Shown piece by piece: positions 1 to 7,895 of a stretch of 64,000 nucleotides of DNA. The stretch is from Chthonomonas sp. UBA2017 (GTDB taxonomy: Bacteria > Armatimonadota > Fimbriimonadia > Fimbriimonadales > Fimbriimonadaceae), in assembly GCA_002335425.1 (NCBI GenBank), contig DDCB01000015.1:20174-84173 (forward strand), in the 5' to 3' direction. The stretch's first letter is position 1; each line of letters begins with the position of its first letter. The position numbers were made by a program, and so were the translations under genes. The notes beneath the pieces are model-generated. The model had not been told where the DNA came from. It saw only the letters and a list, made by a program, of their open reading frames with translations, and searched no databases.

Positions 1-98
1 TGGTCGAATACCTCAAGCGAGGCGTCGAGTACGCGATCAAGAGCCCGCTGCCCGATGCCGCCGAAGGCGCGATGTGGGTTTTCCGAGAGACCAACTAA
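1..98 (+). CDS. 2-oxoacid dehydrogenase E1 component alpha subunit, C-terminal fragment
   Basis: Only the last 31 codons are in the window (reading frame from base 3, TAA stop at 96-98). The tail reads like the C-terminus of a thiamine-diphosphate-dependent E1 alpha subunit (acidic/hydrophobic end, DAAEGAMWVF). The main support is position: it lies 33 nt upstream of, and on the same strand as, an E1 beta gene, the usual alpha-beta order of pyruvate or branched-chain 2-oxoacid dehydrogenase operons. The exact substrate cannot be decided from this fragment. Confidence 0.7.
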   Translation, partial: VEYLKRGVEYAIKSPLPDAAEGAMWVFRETN

Positions 99-131
99 AG
101 ACTGACCCAGGAACCAAAGAGAAACAGACGA

Positions 132-1145
132 ATGAGTGTGACTGCTGACGCCCCCGCAACGCTAAAGAAGAACTACCTCACCGCCCTCAAGGAGGCGATC
201 GATGAGGAGATGACGCAGAACCCAAACATGATCTGCATCGGCGAAGATATCGGCATCCTCGGCGGAGCTTTTGGCGTCACCGAAGGCCTCCAAGCCAAGC
301 ATGGCGCGAGTCGTGTTATCGATGCTCCGATCAGCGAGGCCGCGATCTGCGGGTCGGCGGTGGGCATGGCGCTCGCCGGCAAGACCGTGATGGTCGAGAT
401 GCAGTTCATCGACTTCATCTCGTGCGGATTTGACCAGATCGTCAATATGATGGCGACCTACCACTATCGAACCGCGGGCGAAGTCAGCATGCCGATCGTG
501 CTGCGCGGTCCGGCCGGAGCTTATTCCGGCGGTGCGCTCTATCACAGCCAGATGAACGAGGCCTGGTTCTTGAATTCGCCCGGCATCAAAGTCATCTGCC
601 CCTCGACTCCCTACGACGCCAAGGGCCTCATGAAGGCGGCGCTTCGCGATCCGAATCCCGTCCTGGTTTACGAGATCAAGAACCTCTATCGCATGCGCGA
701 CATCGAGGAAGAGCTTCCCGAAGAGGAGTACATCATCCCGCTCGGCAAGGCCAAAATCCGCCGCGAAGGGACCGATATCACCTTGGTGACCTACGGTCAA
801 AACGTGTATCACTGTCTTGACGCAGCGCAAAAGCTCGCCGACCAAGGGGTCAGCGCCGAAGTCATCGACCTTCGCTCGCTCAACCCGCTGGACGAGGAGA
901 CGATCGTGAACTCCGTCAAGAAGACGAACCGGGTGCTGGTGGTCAATGAGGCCCCGCGCACTTGCGGCTTTGCTGGTGAGATCGTCGCCCGAGTCAACGA
1001 ACTTTGCTTCGAGCATCTCGACGCCCCGGCGCTCCGCTTGACCCGAATGGACACTCCGGTGCCTTGGGCCAAGCCGCTTGAGCTGCACGTTCTCCCGTCT
1101 GTCGACCAAATCGTCGAGACGTCGCTGAAGATCGTCCGGTTCTAA
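132..1145 (+). CDS. pdhB: 2-oxoacid (pyruvate-type) dehydrogenase E1 beta subunit
   Basis: This is the 337-aa beta subunit of the E1 component, which with the alpha subunit decarboxylates a 2-oxoacid using thiamine diphosphate and passes the acyl group to E2 lipoyl domains. Visible family motifs are GEDIG (residues 37-41), the thiamine-contacting SEAAICG (68-74) and the HSQ loop (138-140). It has the transketolase pyrimidine-binding domain followed by the transketolase C-terminal domain, and full family length. It follows the E1 alpha fragment by 33 nt, so the two are probably one operon. Its stop overlaps the stop of the convergent SDR gene by 4 nt. Pyruvate is the likeliest substrate, but a branched-chain 2-oxoacid cannot be excluded without E2. 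Confidence 0.9.
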   Translation: MSVTADAPATLKKNYLTALKEAIDEEMTQNPNMICIGEDIGILGGAFGVTEGLQAKHGASRVIDAPISEAAICGSAVGMALAGKTVMVEMQFIDFISCGFDQIVNMMATYHYRTAGEVSMPIVLRGPAGAYSGGALYHSQMNEAWFLNSPGIKVICPSTPYDAKGLMKAALRDPNPVLVYEIKNLYRMRDIEEELPEEEYIIPLGKAKIRREGTDITLVTYGQNVYHCLDAAQKLADQGVSAEVIDLRSLNPLDEETIVNSVKKTNRVLVVNEAPRTCGFAGEIVARVNELCFEHLDAPALRLTRMDTPVPWAKPLELHVLPSVDQIVETSLKIVRF

Positions 1146-1852
1146 CCCAATCCACCGGGTGGCATCAGAACGATCTCGTCGAGGGCTCGATCTCGCGGAG
1201 AACAGAGGGCGTCCCGAATCGCCTCGGCGACGGCAGCGACCGGTAGCATCGAGTCGGTAGCGGGTCGCCAATCCTGGCCCTCCCAAATCGGGGTATCGGT
1301 CGCGCCCGGATGGATGTTCGTGATGCGAACTCCGCGCTTGCGGACCTCCAGTGCGAGGCTGCGGGCCATCAAATGGCTCCCCGCTTTGGCCGCCCCGTAA
1401 GCAGTCGCCCCCATCAGTGGCATCGTCGCCGCCACACTCAGGACGTTGACAATCTGCCCTTGAGACGCCAAGACGTGGGGCAGGAGGACGTGCGTGACCC
1501 AGGCGGGGCCCACAAAATTCACCTGGATCTGGTTTTCGATCTGCTCAGGCGTCATCTCCAAAAATGGCTTCAAAACGGCATTGCCCGCGTTATTCACCAA
1601 GCACAGCTCGCCACCCGATGTTTCGCCGACTCGGTCACCCAGCCGCCGGACGGATTCGAGGTCGGTGAGGTCACATTCGCACGCTTCGACCCAATCCACC
1701 CCCCGCGCCCGGCAAAGTTCGGCCAGCTCTTCAAGCCGGTCTCGTCGACGGGCCGCTAGAACCAAGCCCACGCCCGGCTCGGCGAGGAGCAAAGAGGTCT
1801 CCCAGCCGATGCCACTACTCGCCCCGGTCACGACGATGCGCCGCTGGGTCAC
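1142..1852 (-). CDS. short-chain dehydrogenase/reductase (possible pterin reductase)
   Basis: A 236-aa classical SDR with the NAD(P)-binding TGASSGIG motif at residues 9-16, NNAG at 87-90, and the catalytic Ser-Tyr-Lys set (Ser139, Tyr152, Lys156 in YGAAK). Classical SDRs reduce or oxidise carbonyl/alcohol groups. Its start overlaps the stop of the tandem pterin-synthase gene by 4 nt (ATGA), so it is the last gene of that operon. Sepiapterin reductase, the pterin-pathway partner of 6-pyruvoyl-tetrahydropterin synthase, is also an SDR, so a pterin substrate is a reasonable inference. The sequence alone does not distinguish it from YdfG-like general SDRs. It ends convergently with E1 beta. Confidence 0.85.
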   Translation of the reverse strand: MTQRRIVVTGASSGIGWETSLLLAEPGVGLVLAARRRDRLEELAELCRARGVDWVEACECDLTDLESVRRLGDRVGETSGGELCLVNNAGNAVLKPFLEMTPEQIENQIQVNFVGPAWVTHVLLPHVLASQGQIVNVLSVAATMPLMGATAYGAAKAGSHLMARSLALEVRKRGVRITNIHPGATDTPIWEGQDWRPATDSMLPVAAVAEAIRDALCSPRDRALDEIVLMPPGGLG

Positions 1853-2673
1853 GCGCAGACCTCGAAGACATTTCGGGCCGTCTCGTGAAGTCGGATACGT
1901 TCAAGTTTTGCTGGTAAGGCCGTATTGAGTCGGCGAAAGATCTCAAGGGCAACATTCTCACTCGTCGGGTTGACCTTCTCAAATTCCGGCACGTCTTCGT
2001 TCAAGTTTTTGTGGTCATACCGATCCACAACCTCTGCATGAACGACGCGATCGAGGTCGTCGAGGGCCACCAACATGCCGGTCTCAGGGTCAGGTTCGCC
2101 TCCGACCGTCACTTCCAGGATGTAGTTATGGCCGTGACCTTGCGGATTATTACATTTCCCAAAAATCTGGACATTCTCCGCGTCCGAAAGCGCGAAGCTG
2201 TGCAGCCGATGGGATGCGGCAAATTCATAAATGCGAGTGAGTTGAATCATCGTAGATTGGGTTGCCGACCACTCGGCATGGAGTAACGGAGTTTCTTCAA
2301 GTTTAAGCCAAGAAAGCTGTACTTGTTCGGGGAGCGAGCCGATCTGTTGTCGAATGAAAAAGAGTAAGTTTTCGAGAGAAGGCGACACTCTTGAAAACGG
2401 CTCAACCTCATCATTAAGGCTCCTTTGGTCGAGGTGCGAAACGATTCTCTCTTGGAGAAGGTCGTCGATGATCTTGATATTCACAACCATTCCCGAATCT
2501 TCTTCAACATATCCGGTGGTTCCGACCCAAAGAACGTAGTTATGGCCGTGGTTGTAAGGCGACGCCCAACGACCAAACACGGCTCGATTCTCTTCGGCCG
2601 TGAGGTCGCTTCGCCAGTATCGGTGCCCGCTCGAAAAGGCGACTCGTCGAATCAGCTGCACCGCCCGCCTCAT
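1849..2673 (-). CDS. tandem (fused) 6-pyruvoyl-tetrahydropterin / 6-carboxy-tetrahydropterin synthase
   Basis: A 274-aa protein made of two PTPS/QueD-type domains in tandem; single-domain members are about 120-140 aa. The C-terminal domain keeps the zinc histidines (His155 and the HGH at 180-182), the catalytic Cys174 (FGKC) and the Asp-His pair DH (220-221). The N-terminal domain keeps His17 and the HGH at 42-44 but has Trp36 where Cys is expected and Gln83 in place of the catalytic His. One half is therefore probably active and the other structural or regulatory. The start was chosen at 2673 because it overlaps the upstream permease stop as ATGA; longer in-frame starts run into the permease gene. 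Products feed tetrahydropterins or queuosine; which one is not decidable here. Confidence 0.85.
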   Translation of the reverse strand: MRRAVQLIRRVAFSSGHRYWRSDLTAEENRAVFGRWASPYNHGHNYVLWVGTTGYVEEDSGMVVNIKIIDDLLQERIVSHLDQRSLNDEVEPFSRVSPSLENLLFFIRQQIGSLPEQVQLSWLKLEETPLLHAEWSATQSTMIQLTRIYEFAASHRLHSFALSDAENVQIFGKCNNPQGHGHNYILEVTVGGEPDPETGMLVALDDLDRVVHAEVVDRYDHKNLNEDVPEFEKVNPTSENVALEIFRRLNTALPAKLERIRLHETARNVFEVCA

Positions 2674-3524
2674 GGTCGCCTCCAAGGAATGCCCAGGGCC
2701 GCGGGAGCCCCTCGGCCTCGTCCGACGATCACCAAAACTGCCAGCGCCGCCAGGTACGGCAGCGCATTCATCAGCTGGTAAGGCAGCTGCACCGACCGAC
2801 TCTGCAAGGTGAATTGAAGCGCCTCCAGCCAGCCCACCAGCAAGGCGCCCGCGAAAACCCATTGAGGTTTCCACCGTCCGAACGTCACCATCGCTATCGC
2901 CACAAATCCTCGACCTGCTGTCATGTTCTCAGTGAACGAGCCGCTAAAGCCCAAAGTAAGATACGAGCCCGCCAGCCCTGCCAGCAGCCCCGCCAGCCCC
3001 GCCGCCTGCCAACGAATCTTCCGAACCCCAAATCCAGCGGCGACAACTGCCTCGGGATACTCTCCAGTCGCCCGGGCGGCCAAGCCCCACTTCGTGCGCT
3101 GAAGAAGCCACCACACGACGGGAACGAGCACGATCGCCACGATCAAGAGGGGATCCAGAGGGCCGATCTTGGGCAGAGTGGGATAGTTTGACAGCGCGGT
3201 CTTCGAAAAATTTGCCCGAAAAAGCGTCCCGGTCAAACCGAGCGCCAAGAGGTTGGTCGCCGTTCCGACCACAACTTGATCGATGGCGAGCCGGATCGTG
3301 AAAAAGCACTGCAGCACCATCAAGGCGAGAGCCGAGAGTGTTCCCGCCGCCAGGCCCCACCAAGGGTTGCCCGTGGCGAGCGAGACCCAAGCGGCAAAAA
3401 ATGCTCCGCTCAGCATCATCCCTTCGAGCCCGATATTGATCGACCCGGCCTTTTCGTGGATCACCTCGCCCAGGGCCGCAAGCCCGACCGGAGCGCAATA
3501 CCGCAAGATCAGAAAAAGGTCCAT
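2670..3524 (-). CDS. ABC transporter permease, nucleoside/BMP family (NupQ/YufQ-like)
   Basis: A 284-aa integral membrane protein of the BPD_transp_2 family with the signature NIGLEGMML near residues 30-38, followed by alternating hydrophobic helices. Together with the upstream permease and ATPase it forms the membrane part of an importer of the BmpA/NupNOPQ class, known for purine and other nucleosides. Its ATG shares one base with the preceding permease stop, and its stop overlaps the tandem pterin-synthase start. No substrate-binding lipoprotein gene lies in this window, so the ligand is unknown. Nucleosides are the default; a pterin precursor is a speculation prompted by the downstream genes. 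Confidence 0.85.
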   Translation of the reverse strand: MDLFLILRYCAPVGLAALGEVIHEKAGSINIGLEGMMLSGAFFAAWVSLATGNPWWGLAAGTLSALALMVLQCFFTIRLAIDQVVVGTATNLLALGLTGTLFRANFSKTALSNYPTLPKIGPLDPLLIVAIVLVPVVWWLLQRTKWGLAARATGEYPEAVVAAGFGVRKIRWQAAGLAGLLAGLAGSYLTLGFSGSFTENMTAGRGFVAIAMVTFGRWKPQWVFAGALLVGWLEALQFTLQSRSVQLPYQLMNALPYLAALAVLVIVGRGRGAPAALGIPWRRP

Positions 3525-4552
3525 CAGGCCTCGGCCTCCCGTCGCAGGGCCCTCTCCTCAGACCACCGACTGAGCCAGACGAACCCCAGAACCGCCACAG
3601 CTTGGACGACAAAGACGATCGTGCTCCCGGCCTTCGTAAACGCCTCCAGATTTTTGGAACCCGCGAAGAGGGCCCCAAAATAGAGTGAGGCCAGCCCTGC
3701 GCCCAAAGGATGAAGCATTCCGAGCAGGGCGGCAGGAATCGCCAAAAAACCCCAGTTTTGGGCGAGGTCGGTGCCGATCTGCGCGGTCATGCCGGTGTAT
3801 TCGATCCCCCCGGCGAGTCCACAAAGGGCTCCCGAAACCATCATCGCCTGAACCTGAATTCGTCCGGGCCGAAGTCCGGCGGCCTGGGCGGCGCCGGGAT
3901 TCGACCCCGTCAGCCGCACTCGATACCCCCAAGCCGTGCGAAAGAGCACGATCCCCACGATCACCACCGCCAGTCCCGCCACGATCACCCCGGCATGGAG
4001 ATCGTTTTGCGAACTAAAGCGAGGGAGCCGAGCCCCTTCCGCGAGCAGATCGGTCAAAGGAAGCTGCTTCTTCTTCTCCTGCAACGGTCCTCGAACGGCC
4101 CAGTCCAGAACTTCCAGAGCGATAAAGTTCAGCAAGATCGTGCTGACCACCACCTGGACCCCTCGCTTCACATGGAGCCAACCCGCGAGCCCCGCGTAGA
4201 GGGCTCCGCCGAGCACCGTGGCCAACAGAATTGCTCCCAACATCAAGCTGGGCGGCAGTCCCGGGGCGAACTGAGCGACGGCCGCCCCGGAGAGACCGCC
4301 GATGACGAACTGTCCCTCGCCGCCAATGTTATACATTCCCGCTCGCCAAGCGACCAACACGCCGAGCGCGGTCAGGAGCAGGGGAGTGGTCTTGACGAGG
4401 GTCCGGGTGAAATCGTTCCAGGTGCCGAACGAGCCTTGGGCAATCAGCCCGGCGCTGCGAAAGACCGGAATTCCCAAGCAAGCGAAAGTCAACAGCAGAA
4501 TCGCGACCAACCCCAGGGTGATCCACAAGAACCCACCGATCTTCTTGATCAC
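3524..4552 (-). CDS. ABC transporter permease, nucleoside/BMP family (NupP/YufP-like)
   Basis: A 342-aa partner permease of the BPD_transp_2 family. It carries the signature NIGGEGQFVIGG at about residue 75 and around eight to nine hydrophobic segments. In the YufOPQ/NupOPQ systems two dissimilar permeases of about 350 and 310 residues form the heterodimeric channel with a single double-domain ATPase, exactly the gene set here. Its start overlaps the ATPase stop by 4 nt and its stop overlaps the next permease start, so translation is probably coupled through the operon. Confidence 0.85.
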   Translation of the reverse strand: MIKKIGGFLWITLGLVAILLLTFACLGIPVFRSAGLIAQGSFGTWNDFTRTLVKTTPLLLTALGVLVAWRAGMYNIGGEGQFVIGGLSGAAVAQFAPGLPPSLMLGAILLATVLGGALYAGLAGWLHVKRGVQVVVSTILLNFIALEVLDWAVRGPLQEKKKQLPLTDLLAEGARLPRFSSQNDLHAGVIVAGLAVVIVGIVLFRTAWGYRVRLTGSNPGAAQAAGLRPGRIQVQAMMVSGALCGLAGGIEYTGMTAQIGTDLAQNWGFLAIPAALLGMLHPLGAGLASLYFGALFAGSKNLEAFTKAGSTIVFVVQAVAVLGFVWLSRWSEERALRREAEA

Positions 4553-5991
4553 GCGTCGCCTCGCAAAGCTTCCGCCAGGGTGTCGGCCACCAGCCGCCCT
4601 CGACTCATGAATTTCGTCCGGGTCGCGAGCGCAGCCAGTTCGTCTTGATCGGTGCTCAAAAGGATCAGCCCAGCGCCGTTTTGAACAGCTTCTCTTAGTC
4701 GATCATGCACAAAACTTGTCGCATGAAGGTCCAGCCCACGTGTGGGGTTCATGGCGATGAGCAGGTCCGGTTGATGATCCAGCGACCGAGCAAGGACCAC
4801 CTTTTGCTGGTTTCCGCCGCTCAAACTCCGAACGGATTGATCTAGGGAATGACACTTGATCTTGTACTTTTGAATCATATCCTGAGCCCAGAGGCGCGCT
4901 CTTCCTAAGCGCAAAAACGGCCCCCAACGAAACTCGCTCTGTTGATGTCCGCTGATGAAAAGGTTCTCCAAAACCGAAAACTCAACCGCCAGCCCTTCCG
5001 ACTGCCGATCCTGAGGGATATAAGCGACTTTCTTCGAGAAAACTTCCAGCGATCCCGCCGCCAAAGGGCGGAGCCCTGCGAGCGCCTCGGCGAGTTCCGT
5101 TTGCCCATTGCCATCGACACCGCCGATGCCCAAGACCTCCCCCCGACGAACCTCTAAGTCGACCGAATCCACCTGGGGCACCTTGCTGCGGTCTCGCACG
5201 GACAATCCTCTTGCCCGAATCAAGACGTCTCCGGGCTCCGGAGGCTGCCAATCGAGCTGAGTTGGGACGTCCCCGACCATCCACTGCGCGAGCTGGTCGG
5301 CGGTGGTCTCAGGGATCGAGGTCTCCGCGACTTTCCGCCCGTGCCGAAGGACCGTGACCCGGTCGGCGATCGCCAGCACCTCGCTGAGCTTGTGGGCAAT
5401 CAGGATGACGATGCGACCTTCGCTCTTCAGAGTCCGCAACACGCGAAAGAGGTCCTGGACCTCGTCTGGGCCGAGGACGGCGGTTGGCTCATCGAGAATC
5501 AAGATCGGCGACGGCTCGCTCAGAGCCTTGAGAATTTCGATTCTTTGCTGGACGCCTACCGGCAGATCGCCCGTGCGGCTCGGGCCCGAGACGTCCCATT
5601 TGAGCTGCCGAGCGAGTTCGTGAACCGGTCGAGTGAGCTGGGCGAGTCGGAGCCCCCCAGCCAAGGAGTGGAGTTTGGCCAAAGCCAGATTCTCATCGAC
5701 CGAAAACTGGGGGACGAGCATGAAGTGCTGATGGACCATCTGGATTCCCGCTCGCTGGGATTCAAGAGGGCTCCCCAACTCGATGCCCCGGTCCCCCATG
5801 CGGACTTGCCCAGCTTCCGGTCGAAGAAATCCCGCCAAAGCGTTCATGAGGGTCGATTTTCCGGCCCCATTTTCGCCCAAGACGGCGTGAACTTCGCCCG
5901 GAAAGAAGGTCGCCGAGACGTTGTCGAGCGCGAGCAAGCGGCCAAACCGCTGCGTCATTCCTTCCACCATCAACGGGTCTTTGAGTCCCAC
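4549..5991 (-). CDS. ABC transporter ATP-binding protein, nucleoside/sugar type (NupO/YufO-like)
   Basis: A 480-aa protein with two fused nucleotide-binding domains, typical of RbsA/YufO-type importers. The first domain has a perfect Walker A (GENGAGKST) and a Walker B LILDEPTAV. Its signature loop is degenerate (PVGVQQR). The second has a degenerate P-loop (GVDGNGQTE) but an intact LSGGNQQK signature, the usual asymmetry of this family. The GTG start at 5991 lies 11 nt after a TAGAAT box; an in-frame ATG seven codons later is possible. It heads a five-gene overlapping operon: ATPase, two permeases, tandem pterin synthase and SDR. Confidence 0.88.
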   Translation of the reverse strand: MGLKDPLMVEGMTQRFGRLLALDNVSATFFPGEVHAVLGENGAGKSTLMNALAGFLRPEAGQVRMGDRGIELGSPLESQRAGIQMVHQHFMLVPQFSVDENLALAKLHSLAGGLRLAQLTRPVHELARQLKWDVSGPSRTGDLPVGVQQRIEILKALSEPSPILILDEPTAVLGPDEVQDLFRVLRTLKSEGRIVILIAHKLSEVLAIADRVTVLRHGRKVAETSIPETTADQLAQWMVGDVPTQLDWQPPEPGDVLIRARGLSVRDRSKVPQVDSVDLEVRRGEVLGIGGVDGNGQTELAEALAGLRPLAAGSLEVFSKKVAYIPQDRQSEGLAVEFSVLENLFISGHQQSEFRWGPFLRLGRARLWAQDMIQKYKIKCHSLDQSVRSLSGGNQQKVVLARSLDHQPDLLIAMNPTRGLDLHATSFVHDRLREAVQNGAGLILLSTDQDELAALATRTKFMSRGRLVADTLAEALRGDA

Positions 5992-6002
5992 GAGTCCGAC
6001 TC

Positions 6003-6008
6003 ATTCTA
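6003..6008 (-). promoter_or_regulatory. -10 box of the ABC/pterin operon
   Basis: On the minus strand the hexamer TAGAAT lies 11 nt before the GTG start of the ABC ATPase, in the short gap between the tuf terminator and the operon. It would give a very short leader of about 5 nt. No good -35 is evident. Confidence 0.4.
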
Positions 6009-6053
6009 CGCGGTGAGGCTTTGCGAATGCCTTCAGGGACAGCGAAAAAGCAA

Positions 6054-6085
6054 GAGGCTCGACTCCGCACTGGGAGTCGAGCCTC
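6054..6085 (-). terminator. rho-independent terminator of tuf
   Basis: A perfect 13-bp stem (GAGGCTCGACTCC at 6054-6066 with its complement at 6073-6085) closes a 6-nt loop. On the minus strand it is followed by TTGCTTTTT. It lies 25 nt past the tuf stop. Confidence 0.9.
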
Positions 6086-6109
6086 GACGCTCTTCAAGTT
6101 GAAGGGGCT

Positions 6110-7336
6110 TTACTTCGTGACCTTGACGATGGTGCCCGCACCGACGGTGCGTCCACCTTCGCGAATCGCGAACTTCGAACCTTCTTCCATCGCGATCGGA
6201 GCGATCAAGCCGATCGCCATGATGACGTTGTCGCCCGGCATGCACATCTCAGCCTTGCTTCCGTCCGAACCCTTGATCTCGTCAATGGTTCCGGTCACGT
6301 CGGTCGTTCGGAAGTAAAACTGCGGTCGGTAACCCGCGACGAACGGGGTGTGTCGGCCGCCTTCTTCCTTCGAGAGGACGTAAACTTGAGCTTCGAAGTG
6401 GGTGTGGGGCTTGATCGAACCCGGCTTGGCGATAACCATGCCTCGCTCGATGTCCTTTCGGTCCACACCTCGGAGCAACAGACCGCAGTTGTCGCCTGCC
6501 GTCGCGCTGTCGAGGAGCTTTCGGAACATTTCAATTCCGGTACACACCGTCTTTCGCGGCGATTCGCTCAGTCCCACGATTTCGACATCGGTGTTCACCA
6601 TCAGCGTTCCGCGCTCGCATCGACCGGTGGCAACTGTACCTCGACCCGTGATCGTGAAAACGTCTTCGACGGCCATCAAGAATGGCTTGTCAACGTCTCG
6701 CTCTGGGGTTGGGATCTTCGTATCGACCGCATCCATGAGGTCGAGGATTGCCTTGACGTTCGGCTCATCAAAATTCACGTTGCCAGCTTCGACTTGGTCG
6801 AGTGCCTTTCGAGCGGAACCCTTGATGATGGCAGCGTTGTCGCCATCAAACTCATACTTGTTCAGCAAGTCCCGGATTTCCATTTCGACAAGCTCCAAGA
6901 ACTCAGGATCGTCAACCTGGTCACACTTGTTCATGAACACAACGATGTGAGGCACCCCAACCTGGCGGGCCAACAGGATGTGCTCCCGCGTCTGTTGCAT
7001 TGGACCGTCGGTTGCAGCCACCACGAGGATGGCACCGTCCATTTGGGCAGCACCGGTGATCATGTTCTTGATAAAGTCAGCGTGGCCAGGGCAGTCGACG
7101 TGAGCATAGTGTCGGGTATCGGTCTCGTACTCTTGGTGCGAGATGTTGATCGTGATGCCGCGGGCTTTCTCTTCGGGAGCCGAGTCAATCTCGTCATATC
7201 GTCGCGCTTGGGCGAGACCCTTCGTTTGGAGCACGCCGGTGATGGCGGCGGTCAGGGTCGTTTTGCCGTGGTCCACGTGGCCGATCGTCCCAATGTTGAC
7301 GTGCGGCTTAGTTCTTTCAAATTTTGCTCGTGCCAT
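6110..7336 (-). CDS. tuf: elongation factor Tu
   Basis: A 408-aa translational GTPase that delivers aminoacyl-tRNA to the ribosomal A site. The GTPase motifs are canonical: GHVDHGKT (residues 19-26), DCPGH (81-85) and NKCD (136-139), followed by the two beta-barrel domains. The length is slightly over the usual 394-400 aa, with small insertions. It stands alone, with its own promoter (7430-7459) and a strong terminator, rather than in the str operon, so fusA, rpsG and rpsL must be elsewhere. The EF-G-like gene at 59679 is far away. Confidence 0.98.
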   Translation of the reverse strand: MARAKFERTKPHVNIGTIGHVDHGKTTLTAAITGVLQTKGLAQARRYDEIDSAPEEKARGITINISHQEYETDTRHYAHVDCPGHADFIKNMITGAAQMDGAILVVAATDGPMQQTREHILLARQVGVPHIVVFMNKCDQVDDPEFLELVEMEIRDLLNKYEFDGDNAAIIKGSARKALDQVEAGNVNFDEPNVKAILDLMDAVDTKIPTPERDVDKPFLMAVEDVFTITGRGTVATGRCERGTLMVNTDVEIVGLSESPRKTVCTGIEMFRKLLDSATAGDNCGLLLRGVDRKDIERGMVIAKPGSIKPHTHFEAQVYVLSKEEGGRHTPFVAGYRPQFYFRTTDVTGTIDEIKGSDGSKAEMCMPGDNVIMAIGLIAPIAMEEGSKFAIREGGRTVGAGTIVKVTK

Positions 7337-7429
7337 TGATGTTGTTGTCTATTCCTATATGCAAAAGTGGAGGGCGACCCGTCGCCCAATTTCGGTCTCA
7401 CCCCGACCAAAGAGGGCTCCGACCCTTTG

Positions 7430-7459
7430 AGTCTACCTTGCTCGTAGGAGCGAATTCAA
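7430..7459 (-). promoter_or_regulatory. tuf promoter (TTGAAT - 18 bp - TAGACT)
   Basis: On the minus strand, -35 TTGAAT (7454-7459) and -10 TAGACT (7430-7435) are separated by 18 bp. This predicts a 5' leader of about 85-90 nt before the tuf ATG. Confidence 0.75.
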
Positions 7460-7484
7460 CGGTCCTTTTCAGATCGGGCTCGGC

Positions 7485-7847
7485 CTAATTTCGGAAAAAC
7501 AGATAGCCACCGACGACGATCAAGAACACCGCAAAGACCTTGCGCATGATCGTTGGGTCGAGCCCTAAAGCCAGCTTGCTGCCAAAGAATGCGCCGATCA
7601 CGAATGCCAAGGCGATGTAGAGGGCGACGTTAAAGTCGATGGACTGCTCCTTCCAGTAGTTGTAAACGCCCAAAATTCCGACCGGAACCATCAGCACCGC
7701 CAACGAGGTCCCCTGAGCCTTATGCTGCGGAAAGCTCAAAAAGGCGACCAACGCGGGAACAATGATCAGCCCCCCGCCGATGCCAAAGATTCCTCCCGAG
7801 ACTCCGGCGGCAAGCCCAATCAACAAAGCAATGATTTCTGTCGGCAT
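7485..7847 (-). CDS. TSUP-family (TauE/SafE) membrane permease, half-length
   Basis: A 120-aa membrane protein with the glycine-rich TSUP signature in its first helix (GVSGGIFGIGGGLIIVPAL) and about four transmembrane segments. Family members act as sulfite, sulfonate or other anion exporters and usually have about 250 aa built from two such halves. This one is a single half and would have to dimerise. The start at 7847 was chosen over an upstream ATG at 7901 because a CATAAT box ends exactly 6 nt before it and because the longer form would overlap the divergent gene. There is no obvious Shine-Dalgarno sequence, in keeping with a leaderless mRNA. Confidence 0.85.
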   Translation of the reverse strand: MPTEIIALLIGLAAGVSGGIFGIGGGLIIVPALVAFLSFPQHKAQGTSLAVLMVPVGILGVYNYWKEQSIDFNVALYIALAFVIGAFFGSKLALGLDPTIMRKVFAVFLIVVGGYLFFRN

Positions 7848-7853
7848 GCCCGG

Positions 7854-7859
7854 ATTATG
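7854..7859 (-). promoter_or_regulatory. -10 box for leaderless TSUP transcript
   Basis: Minus-strand CATAAT ends 6 nt before the ATG at 7847, placing the expected transcription start on the A of the start codon. Confidence 0.55.
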
Positions 7860-7883
7860 GCGGATCACTGGGTGCAAGCCCTC

Positions 7884-7889
7884 TATAAT
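7884..7889 (+). promoter_or_regulatory. -10 box for leaderless zinc-ribbon gene
   Basis: A consensus TATAAT ends 6 nt before the ATG at 7896. A conventional leader and ribosome-binding site would not fit. No clear -35. Confidence 0.65.
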
Positions 7890-7895
7890 AAGGGG

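Noticed and set aside
5341..6102. 253-aa plus-strand frame opposite the ABC ATPase gene
   Set aside because: Antisense shadow of a clearly recognised ATPase; no family motif or ribosome-binding site.
6350..7339. 329-aa plus-strand frame opposite tuf
   Set aside because: Antisense of EF-Tu; the frame is a by-product of strong codon bias.
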